DNA of 17,020 nt from Arthrobacter sp. Lineage in GTDB: Bacteria; Actinomycetota; Actinomycetes; Actinomycetales; Micrococcaceae. The stretch's first letter is position 1; each line of letters opens with the position of its first letter. A program made the position numbers and the translations under genes. Below the pieces are notes generated by a model. The model ran no database searches and was not told the DNA's origin. It saw only the letters and a program-made list of their open reading frames with translations. This document shows, in pieces, positions 7,153 through 12,823 of this stretch. The stretch covers positions 1 to 17,020 of the forward strand of contig JAODMS010000022.1 in assembly GCA_025464925.1 (NCBI GenBank), read 5' to 3'.

Positions 7153-7752
7153 GTGTACGAAGGTGCAGTTCAAGAGCTGATCGACGAGCTCGGACGCCTT
7201 CCCGGAGTTGGGCCCAAGTCTGCCCAGCGGCTGGCGTTCCACATCCTCGAGGCCGATCCGCAGGACATGAAACGGCTTGTCGATGCCATCACCTCGGTGA
7301 AGGAGCGGGTCAAGTTCTGCACGATCTGCGGCAACGTCACCGAGCAGGAGCACTGCAATATCTGCCGTGACCCGCGCCGGGACCCCTCGATCATCTGCGT
7401 CGTGGAAGAGTCCAAGGATGTGCTGGCCGTTGAGCGTACGCGCTCCTTCCGCGGCAGGTACCACGTGCTGGGCGGGGCTATTAATCCGATTGCCGGCATC
7501 GGCCCCGAGCAGCTTCGGATCCGCGAGCTCCTCACCCGGCTCAACGACGGCGCCATCCAGGAAATCATCATCGCGACCGACCCCAATCTGGAGGGCGAGG
7601 CCACGGCCACCTACCTGGCGCGGATGCTCAAGTCGATCGGTATCGCCGTGACCCGGCTGGCGTCTGGCCTGCCCGTGGGCGGGGATCTCGAGTACGCGGA
7701 TGAGGTCACGCTGGGCCGCGCCTTCGAGGGCCGCCGCAACGCGCTGAGCTGA
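7153..7752 (+). CDS. recR: Recombination mediator protein RecR
   Basis: A 199-residue protein of usual RecR length, acting with RecO/RecF to load RecA at gaps. In order it has a helix-hairpin-helix ([15 protein letters not shown], 16-30), the C4 zinc finger C56-C59-C68-C71, and a Toprim domain beginning ICVVEES. The conserved [27 protein letters not shown] and [16 protein letters not shown] segments follow. The GTG at 7153 is preceded by GAGGA at 7144-7148. It lies 47 nt after dnaX on the same strand, so co-transcription is likely. The small YbaB/EbfC gene commonly found between dnaX and recR is absent. Confidence 0.96.
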   Translation: MYEGAVQELIDELGRLPGVGPKSAQRLAFHILEADPQDMKRLVDAITSVKERVKFCTICGNVTEQEHCNICRDPRRDPSIICVVEESKDVLAVERTRSFRGRYHVLGGAINPIAGIGPEQLRIRELLTRLNDGAIQEIIIATDPNLEGEATATYLARMLKSIGIAVTRLASGLPVGGDLEYADEVTLGRAFEGRRNALS

Positions 7753-7847
7753 CCGGCCGCGCCGCAGCACCCCGCAACCGGCCGCACCGACGGCCGCCGC
7801 GCTGCCACGTCTGGCCACCGTGGCAGCACCCGAGCCAACCCGCGGAT

Positions 7848-7990
7848 GGACATGTCCAGTTCAACCGCCCAACAACGGACGTAGTGGCAGCAGGCCCGGC
7901 CCCTGCCCCCAGCGGAGGGCATGTCCCAAGGGGCGGGAGGACATGCCCAGCCTTCGTCCCCAGCGGGGCGCATGTCCCGCGGGGCGGGAG
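7848..7990. repeat. GGACATGYCC repeat cluster (REP-like)
   Basis: A perfect palindrome GGACATGTCC occupies 7848-7857. Two imperfect direct copies of a 33-34-bp unit begin with CCCCAGCGG at 7907 and 7958, carry GCATGTCCC in the middle and end in GGGGCGGGAG, with about four mismatches. Within the first copy, GGGCATGTCC (7917-7926) and GGACATGCCC (7939-7948) form a perfect 10-bp inverted repeat with a 12-nt loop. The block has no coding character and looks like an intergenic repeat family. Confidence 0.8.
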
Positions 7991-8017
7991 AGGCCGCCGT
8001 CCCGCGTTCGGTCACAA

Positions 8018-8048
8018 TTCAACGACTGGCGGCTGGCGGCGATAAACT
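8018..8048 (+). promoter_or_regulatory. Probable aspartokinase promoter
   Basis: TAAACT (8043-8048) is a good actinobacterial -10, with a TTCAAC-like -35 at 8018-8023 (spacer 19). The predicted transcript starts near 8055 with a leader of about 68 nt. The -35 assignment is uncertain. Confidence 0.5.
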
Positions 8049-8122
8049 GGGCTCAGAAGTTACGCCGTCGCACCGTTTGGTTGCTTGGCCCAGAACCCCG
8101 ATGATCGAGTGAGGGTGCGCGC

Positions 8123-9481
8123 ATGAGTTTGCCCACTACCGAAGTCCAGCCCGGATCGCAGCTCCAGGAGCTGCCCGTCTCGTCCGCCGTCACCAAGCAC
8201 CTGGTGGTGAAGAAGTTTGGCGGTTCCTCAGTGGCGGACGCGGAGGGGATCCAGCGCGTGGCCAGGCGGGTCGTGGACGCCCACAACGCCGGCGATGAAG
8301 TCGTGGTGGTTGTCTCGGCCATGGGCGACACCACCGATGAACTCCTCGACCTCGCGGCGCAGGTGACCGATTCCGCCCCGGCGCGCGAGATGGACATGCT
8401 CCTTTCCGCCGGAGAACGCATCTCCATGGCCCTGCTGGCCATGGCCATCAACAAGTTCGGTGCCTCGGCCCAGTCCTTTACCGGCTCCCAGGCGGGCATG
8501 ATCACCGACGGCATCCACGGCAAGGCCCGGATCATCGCCGTCGACCCGCACCGTATCCGCACCGCGCTGGACAAGGGGCACATCGCGATTGTGGCCGGTT
8601 TCCAGGGCATGAGCCGAACCACCAATGAGATCACCACGCTGGGCCGCGGCGGTTCGGACACGACGGCGGTGGCGCTGGCCGCCGCGCTCGACGCGGATGT
8701 CTGTGAGATTTTTACGGACGTGGACGGCATCTACACCGCCGATCCGCGCGTCGTTCCGTCCGCCCGCAAGATCGACCGTATTTCCAGCGAGGAAATGCTG
8801 GAGCTGGCCGCGTCCGGCGCCAAGATCCTGCATCTGCGCTGCGTCGAATATGCGCGCCGTTTCGGCGTGCCGTTGCACGTCCGTTCCTCATTCAGCCAGA
8901 CTGAAGGCACCTGGGTCCTGCCCAGCGCCGACGACAAAATCACGACTCAAGAGGGAGTTGCCTTGGAGCAGCCAATCATCTCCGGCGTTGCGCACGACCG
9001 TTCCGAAGCCAAGGTTACGGTGGTCGGTGTCCCGGATATCCCGGGCAAGGCTGCAGCGATCTTCCAGGTCATCGCGGATGCGCACTCCAACATCGACATG
9101 ATCGTGCAGAACGTCTCGACCCACGGCACCGGCCGGACGGACATCTCCTTCACGTTGCCGATCGTCGAGGGTGCAGACGCGCTGGCCGCCCTCCGCGCCG
9201 CCCAGGGGGAGATCGGTTTCGAGAACATCGAGTACAACGAGAAGATCGGCAAGCTGTCCCTGATCGGCGCCGGCATGCGCTCCCACCCGGGCGTCTCGGC
9301 ACGGTTCTTCGCGGCGCTGTCCGCTGCGGGGATCAACATCAACATGATCTCCACCTCGGAGATCCGCATCTCCGTCGTCACGCATGCGGATTTGCTCGAC
9401 GACGCCGTGCGCGCCATCCACAAGGCCTTCGATCTGGACAGCGAAGACGAGGCGACGGTCTACGGCGGCACCGGCCGCTAG
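8123..9481 (+). CDS. lysC: Aspartate kinase
   Basis: Phosphorylates L-aspartate, the first step to lysine, threonine, methionine and diaminopimelate. The 452-residue protein has the kinase signature KKFGGSS (30-36), [21 protein letters not shown] (198-209) and the [11 protein letters not shown] segment. Two C-terminal ACT domains follow (about 292-360 and 373-440: [32 protein letters not shown] with [14 protein letters not shown]), implying feedback control by Lys/Thr as in corynebacteria. ATG 8123 is preceded by GTGAGGG and gives about 25 extra residues before the usual family start. An internal in-frame TTG at 8963 with its own ribosome site would give a beta subunit. No asd gene follows; the downstream genes are on the other strand. 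Confidence 0.95.
   Translation: MSLPTTEVQPGSQLQELPVSSAVTKHLVVKKFGGSSVADAEGIQRVARRVVDAHNAGDEVVVVVSAMGDTTDELLDLAAQVTDSAPAREMDMLLSAGERISMALLAMAINKFGASAQSFTGSQAGMITDGIHGKARIIAVDPHRIRTALDKGHIAIVAGFQGMSRTTNEITTLGRGGSDTTAVALAAALDADVCEIFTDVDGIYTADPRVVPSARKIDRISSEEMLELAASGAKILHLRCVEYARRFGVPLHVRSSFSQTEGTWVLPSADDKITTQEGVALEQPIISGVAHDRSEAKVTVVGVPDIPGKAAAIFQVIADAHSNIDMIVQNVSTHGTGRTDISFTLPIVEGADALAALRAAQGEIGFENIEYNEKIGKLSLIGAGMRSHPGVSARFFAALSAAGININMISTSEIRISVVTHADLLDDAVRAIHKAFDLDSEDEATVYGGTGR
8951..8965 (+). promoter_or_regulatory. Internal ribosome site and TTG start for aspartokinase beta subunit
   Basis: GAGGGAG (8951-8957) lies 5 nt before an in-frame TTG at codon 281. Initiation there would give a 172-residue polypeptide starting at EQPIISGVA and covering both ACT domains. 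That is the length I recall for the Corynebacterium glutamicum LysC beta subunit, made from an internal start at the equivalent place. Confidence 0.6.
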
Positions 9482-9508
9482 TCCCGGGCCCGCCCACTCG
9501 ATGCGCAG

Positions 9509-9551
9509 AAAAAACCCGGCGCATCAAGAAGGGAGCCGTTCGCAGGCGCCG
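9509..9551 (-). terminator. Terminator-like hairpin downstream of the small FGPA-motif gene
   Basis: Read on the minus strand, CGGCGC (9546-9551) pairs with GCGCCG (9517-9522), followed by GG and TTTTTT (9509-9514). The loop is long (23 nt), so efficiency is uncertain. Overlapping elements are GATGCGC/GCGCATC (9500-9506 and 9519-9525), which could serve the convergent aspartokinase transcript, and CCCTTTCC/GGAAAGGG (9568-9575 and 9586-9593) just beyond the small gene's stop. Confidence 0.5.
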
Positions 9552-9596
9552 CCCGCTTCTTCATGCTCCCTTTCCGCGTGATGCCGGAAAGGGCTG

Positions 9597-9815
9597 TCAG
9601 ACCTCTTCTTTCCAAAGGTCTTCCTTGCGGACCGCGTAATGATGCCCGTGCGAGTCCGTCTCCACCTCAAAGTCGGCCAGGTCGGTCTCGGAGGCGTGCT
9701 CAAAATCGTCGTTTCTGTGAATGATGGGGGCATCCGAGTCCCCTCGGGTGGCCGGCCCGAAGACGAACCGCAGCCTGTTCGTCGCGCTCATAAAGCGGAT
9801 TACTGGACGTGCCAC
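9597..9815 (-). CDS. Small FGPA-motif protein A, unknown function
   Basis: A 72-residue protein I cannot name. GTG 9815 is chosen because AAGGGAG lies 8 nt upstream; an in-frame GTG at 9824 abuts that site. The N-terminus (RFMSATNRLRFVFGPATRG) matches the next gene's protein, and the C-terminal half is acidic with a His-rich turn (DSHGHHYAVRKED). There is no signal peptide or membrane span. A TAAAAT -10 box (9884-9889, minus strand) suggests its own promoter. A terminator-like structure at 9509-9551 follows, and it is convergent with aspartokinase. Confidence 0.75.
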   Translation of the reverse strand: MARPVIRFMSATNRLRFVFGPATRGDSDAPIIHRNDDFEHASETDLADFEVETDSHGHHYAVRKEDLWKEEV

Positions 9816-9883
9816 GATTCCCACTCCCTTCCCTGGTTACAGGTCAAGCAGCACTGCGCTGGCAGGAGAGTTCCTGTGCCCTT

Positions 9884-9889
9884 ATTTTA
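9884..9889 (-). promoter_or_regulatory. Probable -10 box for small FGPA-motif gene A
   Basis: TAAAAT on the minus strand lies about 70 nt before GTG 9815. A TTGTTT-like -35 is present, but spacing is short (about 15 nt). Confidence 0.4.
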
Positions 9890-9903
9890 CGCCTGGGATT
9901 GCC

Positions 9904-9926
9904 AAAACAACCCGGCCCAGCCGGTT
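9904..9926 (-). terminator. Terminator-like hairpin downstream of small FGPA-motif gene B
   Basis: On the minus strand CCGGC and GCCGG pair around a 3-nt loop, with outer AA/TT pairs, and are followed by GTTTT. It begins about 35 nt after the stop of the upstream small gene and would separate the two small genes transcriptionally. Confidence 0.45.
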
Positions 9927-9960
9927 CGCCACAGGCCCTTTGGGGCGGGCGGGGAACGGC

Positions 9961-10185
9961 TTAACGCAGGGATTTGTCGTCTGGGTTGCGGGGCACGACG
10001 TAGGTGCTGCCGTCGGGGCGCCGGAGTGTCTCCCACTGCTGGGTCTCGGCCTCCCGCTGCTCCAGCAGTTCCTTGTTCTGCTCCGTCATCTCGTGCACGA
10101 GGGAACTGCGGTTGGCCGGCCCGAAGATTGCACGGAGCTTCCCGGTTGCCCGCATGAACCTCTGGGCTGAGTTTTCCTTGGCCAT
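9961..10185 (-). CDS. Small FGPA-motif protein B, unknown function
   Basis: A 74-residue soluble protein with no family I can name. ATG 10185 has GGAAAGGA 6-7 nt upstream; extending to 10218 would add residues not shared with its relative. The N-terminus RFMRATGKLRAIFGPANR matches protein A (shared pattern RFMxATxxLRxxFGPAxR). The middle is a probable helix rich in E and Q (HEMTEQNKELLEQREAETQQ), and the end has a G-xx-Y-x-V pattern, also shared. It is divergent from the OhrR/MarR-type gene, with 79 bp between starts, so the palindrome in that gap could control both. Confidence 0.8.
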   Translation of the reverse strand: MAKENSAQRFMRATGKLRAIFGPANRSSLVHEMTEQNKELLEQREAETQQWETLRRPDGSTYVVPRNPDDKSLR

Positions 10186-10234
10186 CGCTATCCTTTCCTG
10201 CGAATAAGACAATGACACCAGTGTACGCTAATGA

Positions 10235-10246
10235 TTAGTGCACTAA
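10235..10246. promoter_or_regulatory. Perfect 12-bp palindrome, candidate MarR/OhrR operator
   Basis: TTAGTGCACTAA is self-complementary. It sits 6 nt before the GGGAGGAG ribosome site of the regulator gene and 50 bp from the start of the divergent small gene. Size and placement suit an autoregulatory MarR-family site; binding is inferred. Confidence 0.55.
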
Positions 10247-10264
10247 CTATCGGGAGGAGCCTAC

Positions 10265-10753
10265 ATGTCCAATATGACAACGGAAACCCGCGGAGACGCC
10301 GCCGAGGACGACCTTCTGCTGGAGCATCAGCTCTGCTTCGCGCTTACGGTGGCGTCCCGGAGTGTGGTGGGCGCGTACAAGCCCGAGCTGGACAAGCTCG
10401 GACTGACCCACCCCCAGTACCTCGTGATGCTGTGCCTCTGGGAATCCAGCCCGCGGTCCGTCCGCGACATCAGCGAGGCCCTCGCCCAGGAGCCGGCAAC
10501 CATCTCGCCGCTCCTGCGGCGGCTCGAAACGGCCGGCCTCATCACCCGTCAGCGCATGGAAGGCAACGAGCGCACCCTCGACGTGCGGCTGACTCCCAGT
10601 GGCGAATCGCTTCGGCAGCAGGCGGTTGCGGTCCCCGGCGCCATGATGGCCCGCTTGGGCCTGACCCGGGATCAGGTCCGCCAACTGCATGCGTCCATGA
10701 TGCACCTCATCGCCGCCACCAGGACAGCGCCGGAAGGTGCGCCCCGGCGGTAG
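10265..10753 (+). CDS. OhrR-like MarR-family transcriptional regulator (1-Cys)
   Basis: A 162-residue winged-helix regulator. The N-terminal segment LEHQLCFALTVASR, then AYKPELDKLGLTHPQYLVML, matches Bacillus OhrR closely, and C24 aligns with the peroxide-sensing Cys15. Tyr38 aligns with Tyr29, but the residues aligned with Tyr19 and Tyr40 are Thr28 and His49. The recognition-helix region (ATISPLLRRLETAGLITRQR) and the wing (EGNERTLDVRLTPSGE) are intact. In characterised members oxidation of the cysteine by organic hydroperoxides releases DNA. The ATG at 10265 has GGGAGGAG 5 nt upstream. No ohr peroxidase gene is in the window, so the targets are unclear. The SSI-like lipoprotein gene starts 27 nt after its stop. 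Confidence 0.88.
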   Translation: MSNMTTETRGDAAEDDLLLEHQLCFALTVASRSVVGAYKPELDKLGLTHPQYLVMLCLWESSPRSVRDISEALAQEPATISPLLRRLETAGLITRQRMEGNERTLDVRLTPSGESLRQQAVAVPGAMMARLGLTRDQVRQLHASMMHLIAATRTAPEGAPRR

Positions 10754-10756
10754 ACT
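10751..10756 (+). promoter_or_regulatory. -10-like box before the SSI-like operon
   Basis: TAGACT overlaps the stop codon of the regulator gene, in the context CGGTAGACTGG typical of actinobacterial -10 elements. It would start transcription near 10763, just ahead of AGGAGG at 10769-10774. A convincing -35 is absent, so cotranscription with the regulator remains possible. Confidence 0.4.
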
Positions 10757-10780
10757 GGTTCGAGACAGAGGAGGACGCTG

Positions 10781-11341
10781 ATGCGCAAGCAACTGAGCCA
10801 CGCGGCGCTCGTTCTGATGGCGGTCGCCGGATTGGCCGCCTGCTCACCGGGTGACGGGCCCACTCCGTCCCCCTCATCCGCCGTCCCCTCCCCGACGGCC
10901 ACAGCCGCGAGCCCCTCCCCCGGCACTCCCTCGCCGGACACGGAAACAACGTCGCCGGCCCCCTCACCCTCAGCGGCCCCGCTCACTCCGGGGCCGGGCC
11001 AAGGCAACGCCGAGCTGGCCATTCTGGTCAAGCCCTCCGAGACCGCAGCCCCCAGCAACTTCACGCTGGTATGCCAGAACGGCGTCCCCGCTGCTGAAAG
11101 CCAGCACCCCAGCGCCGCCGCGGCATGCACCGCCTTGAAAAATAATCCGGCCATCATGAGCCCGTGGCCGGTGAAGGGCCAGGCGTGCACCCAGCAGTAC
11201 GGCGGTCCGCAACAGTCAACCGTGACCGGCGTCGTCGACGGCAAATCCGTCGAATGGAACTTCAGCCTGCGCGACGGCTGCGAAATCGCCGCCTGGAACG
11301 CCGCGAAGGACGTCCTGGGCGCCACCGGTGGAGCTGTCTAA
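10781..11341 (+). CDS. Lipoprotein with subtilisin-inhibitor (SSI)-like domain
   Basis: A 186-residue exported lipoprotein. The signal peptide ends in the lipobox LAAC with C21 the lipidated residue. Residues 22-75 are a Pro/Ser/Thr spacer. From about residue 78 the domain matches the Streptomyces subtilisin inhibitor pattern: C98 and C116 (the first disulfide pair), then CTQQY...VTGVVDGKSVEWNFSLRDGC with C136 and C167 (the second pair). In SSI the loop after the third cysteine carries the P1 residue, and by alignment P1 here is Gln138. AGGAGG lies 6 nt before the ATG. The next gene overlaps its end by 14 bp. Membrane-tethered protease inhibition is inferred; the SSI match is by motif and spacing only. 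Confidence 0.72.
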   Translation: MRKQLSHAALVLMAVAGLAACSPGDGPTPSPSSAVPSPTATAASPSPGTPSPDTETTSPAPSPSAAPLTPGPGQGNAELAILVKPSETAAPSNFTLVCQNGVPAAESQHPSAAAACTALKNNPAIMSPWPVKGQACTQQYGGPQQSTVTGVVDGKSVEWNFSLRDGCEIAAWNAAKDVLGATGGAV

Positions 11342-12311
11342 GCTGTTACATCACCCGCAGGAAGACTGGCTGCAGCGCCAGGCGGCCTACCAGCAACGCG
11401 TCCGTCGCTACGCGGATCCCTACCTTGCCCGGCGGTCCGCCGGTCTCAAGCACCCGGTGGAGGACTTCCTCTTCACCTATTACACCCAGAAGCCCGGCCA
11501 GCTGCTGCGCTGGCACCCGGGCGCCGGCGTCCTGCTCTCCGGCGCCGAAGCCGCCCAGCGGACCGGCTGGAAGTATTACCGCAACCCCGACGACGGCGAA
11601 CTCGCCGCCGCCGGGCTGCCGGCGGGTACCACGGCCGCCACCGTGGACGTGGGGGCTTTCCTGCGTGACCGCCGGGAAGCTCTTCAGTTCGCAGGCATCA
11701 TACTTTCCGGGACCGCGGCGAGGCCCGCCCAGTTCGGCTGCTTCGGGCTGCACGAGTGGGCCATGGTCTACCGGCAGGACAAGTTCGAGTTGCGGCACGA
11801 ATACCTCCGGCTGCGGCTCGGTTCCGCCCGCACGGACCAGGTGGTGGAGGACAACCGGATCCGCTGCTCGCACTTCGATGCCTTCCGCTTCTACACCCCG
11901 GACGCCGTTCCGTTGAACAGCCTCGAGCCCAGCAGGGAGAACCAGCGGGCCATGGAGCAACCCGGCTGCCTCCACGCGAACATGGACTTGTACAAGTGGG
12001 CCTACAAGCTGGCGCCGGTACTGCCCAGCGAGCTCGTGATGGACTGCTTCGAACTCTCCTGGCGGATCCGGGCCATGGACATGCAGGCCTCCCCCTATGA
12101 CCTGAGCGGGTGGGGCTACCCCGCCATCAGGATCGAGACAGCGGACGGCAAGGCCGACTACGTTGCCTACCAGCGGGCATTCGCCGCCGAGTCGCAGGAA
12201 CTGCGGCACCGGTTGCTGCGGGAACTGACGCCCCTGCTGGACGCGCTGGCCGCAGAGGCAGCCGGGGCCAGCGCCCGGCAGCCTGCCGAAACTTGGGAAG
12301 GACAGCCATGA
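11328..12311 (+). CDS. Conserved protein of unknown function (HPVEDFLFTYY family)
   Basis: A 327-residue soluble protein without signal peptide or membrane span. I recall relatives in Actinobacteria, sometimes labelled 3-methyladenine DNA glycosylase, but I see no motif that supports that enzyme and do not adopt it. Well-marked blocks are HPVEDFLFTYY (42-52), RWHPG (61-65), FGCFGLHEWAMVY (136-148), IRCSHFDAFRFYT (178-190) and EQPGCLHANMDLYKWAYKL (210-228), rich in His, Cys, Asp and aromatic residues, which suggests a metal or active site. GTG 11328 overlaps the previous gene by 14 bp and lacks a strong ribosome site, implying translational coupling. The stop overlaps the next start as ATGA. 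It is therefore the middle gene of a tight operon with two SSI-like genes. Confidence 0.8.
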   Translation: MELSKLLHHPQEDWLQRQAAYQQRVRRYADPYLARRSAGLKHPVEDFLFTYYTQKPGQLLRWHPGAGVLLSGAEAAQRTGWKYYRNPDDGELAAAGLPAGTTAATVDVGAFLRDRREALQFAGIILSGTAARPAQFGCFGLHEWAMVYRQDKFELRHEYLRLRLGSARTDQVVEDNRIRCSHFDAFRFYTPDAVPLNSLEPSRENQRAMEQPGCLHANMDLYKWAYKLAPVLPSELVMDCFELSWRIRAMDMQASPYDLSGWGYPAIRIETADGKADYVAYQRAFAAESQELRHRLLRELTPLLDALAAEAAGASARQPAETWEGQP

Positions 12312-12679
12312 CAGCCATCCACGGCCGGAACGACGTCGATCTCACCATCCGCCTGACGGAGTCACCGGGAGCCCCGGAATACACCTTCCGGCTGGTGGCC
12401 GGCGACGGCACCGTCTCAAGCGCATCCACGCTGCCGGATCCCGCCGCCGCCCTCGCGGCCGTGCAGCGGCACGGGGAAGGCCTCTTCTTCCCCAAGCCGG
12501 CGCCCGGCAGGATTTGCACCCAGCAGTACGGCGGCCCGCAGACCGCTGTGGTGACGGGCTGGTTCCTGGGGCGCGAAGTGCACAGCCGGTTCAGCCGCAC
12601 CGACGGCTGCGAAATCGCCCGCTGGCGCGCCATGGCGCCGCTGCTGGGCGGATCTGCCGGCTCCACCGGCGCGATCTGA
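12308..12679 (+). CDS. SSI-like protein without signal peptide
   Basis: A 123-residue protein whose second half repeats the SSI-like core of the lipoprotein two genes upstream: CTQQYGGPQ (70-78), VTGWFLGREVHSRFSRTDGC (83-101), then EIARWRA. Only C70 and C101 are kept, so one disulfide is possible, and the first SSI cysteine pair is missing. There is no signal peptide, lipobox or membrane span, so it appears cytoplasmic unless exported another way. The N-terminal half (DLTIRLTESPGAPEYTFRLV) has strand-like alternation as in SSI. It starts in an ATGA overlap with the previous gene, after GGAAGGA at 12296-12302. A strong hairpin follows at 12755-12792. Confidence 0.7.
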   Translation: MTAIHGRNDVDLTIRLTESPGAPEYTFRLVAGDGTVSSASTLPDPAAALAAVQRHGEGLFFPKPAPGRICTQQYGGPQTAVVTGWFLGREVHSRFSRTDGCEIARWRAMAPLLGGSAGSTGAI

Positions 12680-12754
12680 ACCCACCCGATCTGAAACAGG
12701 CCTGGACCGATCCCCGACCGGGCCGCCCCCGGCACAGGGCTTAGGCGACTTAAA

Positions 12755-12792
12755 CGGCAACGGCCGGCGGTGGATCCCGCCGGCCGTTGCCG
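12755..12792. terminator. Hairpin between convergent SSI-like operon and subtilase gene
   Basis: A perfect 16-bp stem pairs 12755-12770 (CGGCAACGGCCGGCGG) with 12777-12792, around a 6-nt loop TGGATC. It lies 76 bp after the SSI-like gene stop and 32 bp after the subtilase stop, so it can serve both. No long T-tract is present; on the minus strand only GTTT follows. Confidence 0.75.
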
Positions 12793-12823
12793 CGTTCCGG
12801 AGTGCTGTGTTCCGGGGTGCCGC

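Larger units (their letters stand above)
7753..8122. other. Intergenic spacer between recR and aspartokinase
   Basis: 370 bp without a convincing gene. In order it holds a hairpin GCTGCCAC-N11-GTGGCAGC (7801-7827) that may end the recR transcript but has no T-tract, a run of GGACATGYCC-type repeats (7848-7990), and the probable aspartokinase promoter (8018-8048). Confidence 0.6.
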
